Of a DNA stretch of 64,000 nt, positions 63,375 to 64,000 are shown piece after piece. The notes beneath the pieces are model-generated. The model worked only from the letters and a program-made list of their open reading frames with translations, searched no databases and was not told the DNA's origin. Every line of letters begins with the position of its first letter. Position 1 is the first letter of the stretch. The stretch is from Cladorhizidae sp. MBARI D1340-BT2. Its lineage: Eukaryota > Porifera > Demospongiae > Poecilosclerida > Cladorhizidae. A program made the translations under genes and the position numbers. The DNA is taken from NCBI GenBank assembly GCA_028752905.1, contig JAQNBH010000014.1, forward strand, positions 29,006,168 to 29,070,167, in the 5' to 3' direction.

Positions 63375-63428
63375 CTTGGGCGCAAACTGCCCTTTGGGGG
63401 TATACGCAGGTGCACCACTGACAAACAT
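63375..63428 (-). CDS. XRN2: XRN2 exon a (most 5' exon seen)
   Basis: 54 bp, 18 codons, phase 0 at both ends, entered from CTCTCTCCTCAG and left at GCGCCCAAG|GTGAGT. It encodes MFVSGAPAYTPKGQFAPK, which aligns with human XRN2 QPAFTPSGILTPH in the linker and continues in frame into exon b (PVGSFTHP). The ATG at the exon start is internal. It is a small exon in a weakly conserved region, so its assignment rests on frame, splice sites and the APAYTP motif rather than on strong similarity. Confidence 0.8.
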
Positions 63429-63507
63429 CTGAGGAGAGAGTGAAAGGGAAAGGGTTATCAACCTTGCAAGTGCATGCTGAACTAGCCACAGCAGAGAACT
63501 AGGTAGT
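63429..63507. other. Unique DNA upstream of XRN2 exon a
   Basis: About 80 bp of intron between the exon a acceptor and the 47-bp repeat. On the XRN2 strand it supplies the pyrimidine-rich CACTCTCTCCTCAG. Confidence 0.6.
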
Positions 63508-64000
63508 GCCACATGTAAGTATTAGTGTGCAGGCTATAATGATATGCATACTGGTAGTGTCACATGTATTAGTGTGCAGGCTATAATGATATGCATACTG
63601 GTAGTGCCACATGTAAGTATTAGTGTGCAGGCTATAATGATATGCATACTGGTAGTGCCACATGTATTAGTGTGCAGGCTATAATGATGTGCATACTGGT
63701 AGTGCCACATGTATTAGTGTGTGGCTATAATGATATGCATACTGATAGTGCCACATGTATTAGCTATAATGATATGCATACTGGTAGTGCCACATGTATT
63801 AGTGTGTGGCTATAATGATATGCATACTGGTAGTGCCACATGTATTAGTGTGCAGGTTATAATGATATGCATACTGGTAGTGCCACATGTATTAGTGTGC
63901 AGGCTATAATGATATGCATACTGGTAGTGCCACATGTATTAGTGTGTGGCTATAATGATATGCATACTGGTAGTGCCACATGTATTAGTGTGCAGGCTAC
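63508..64000. repeat. 47-bp minisatellite, about 10 copies, open at right edge
   Basis: The unit reads TAGTGCCACATGTATTAG then TGTGCAGGCTATAATGATAT then GCATACTGG, about 47 bp. ATGCATACTG recurs roughly every 35-50 bp from 63545 to 63960. Variants include an inserted AAGT (GTAAGTATTAG), GTGGCTAT in place of GCAGGCTAT, and one copy near 63760 missing about 12 bp. It lies in the intron upstream of XRN2 exon a and continues past the window. Confidence 0.93.

Larger units (their letters stand above)
54068..63428 (-). other. XRN2: XRN2 gene, six internal exons and five complete introns (both ends outside the window)
   Basis: XRN2/Rat1 is the nuclear 5'-3' exoribonuclease that degrades RNA downstream of poly(A) cleavage (torpedo termination) and trims rRNA and snoRNA precursors. 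Exons, 5' to 3': 63428-63375, 62532-62337, 60539-60373, 57888-57691, 55129-54973, 54180-54068. All junctions are GT-AG and all phases match; the sum is 885 bp, or 295 codons. Intron sizes are 842, 1797, 2484, 2561 and 792 bp. The segment corresponds roughly to the middle and later part of the human protein, from the variable linker into the conserved region after it. XRN2 rather than XRN1 is supported by the linker ARQEAYQMR and by GLCWVLGYYYQGC. The N-terminal nuclease exons with the catalytic acidic residues are not in the window, nor is the C-terminus. Confidence 0.93.

Overview
The window is nuclear DNA from an animal, most likely an invertebrate. The evidence is a multi-exon, GT-AG spliced gene whose exons join in frame into an XRN2 (Rat1-type) 5'-3' exoribonuclease. 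The XRN2 segment is clearly metazoan-like but diverged from the human protein as I remember it. The species cannot be fixed from the sequence alone. By my estimate about 93% of the window is tandem repeat and only 885 bp is recognised coding sequence.

Layout, left to right. Bases 1-52196 are one uninterrupted array of a 37-bp unit, about 1,410 copies, that runs off the left edge. It has a clear higher-order structure: blocks of about 2.3, 6.1 and 10.4 kb are duplicated inside it. Bases 52197-52395 are a short unique spacer. Bases 52400-53580 are a 43-bp minisatellite. From 54068 to 63428, on the minus strand, lie six consecutive internal exons of XRN2, read right to left. They join without a gap in the protein alignment and keep one frame: 295 codons across six exons.

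Every XRN2 intron in the window has repeats, and the longer ones are mostly minisatellite: 25-bp and 20-bp units in the intron between the fourth and fifth exons listed here, a 32-bp unit plus a TAG microsatellite between the third and fourth, and a roughly 31-bp CA-rich unit between the second and third. A 47-bp unit lies upstream of the first visible exon and runs off the right edge. The CA-rich minisatellite looks like a reiterated copy of the intron/exon boundary beside it.

XRN2 is incomplete at both ends. The catalytic N-terminal exons must lie to the right. The C-terminal exons were not found between the last visible exon (54068) and the 37-bp array, so they are probably left of the array. 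That would place an array of more than 52 kb inside an intron of an essential RNA-decay and transcription-termination gene. This is the main point of interest and depends on finding the missing exons on the far side, or showing that the assembly is misjoined.

The long open frames seen in the repeat tracts are artefacts of repeats that lack stop codons. No RNA gene, CRISPR array or autonomous transposon was recognised. One candidate MITE with 16-bp perfect terminal inverted repeats lies in an XRN2 intron.
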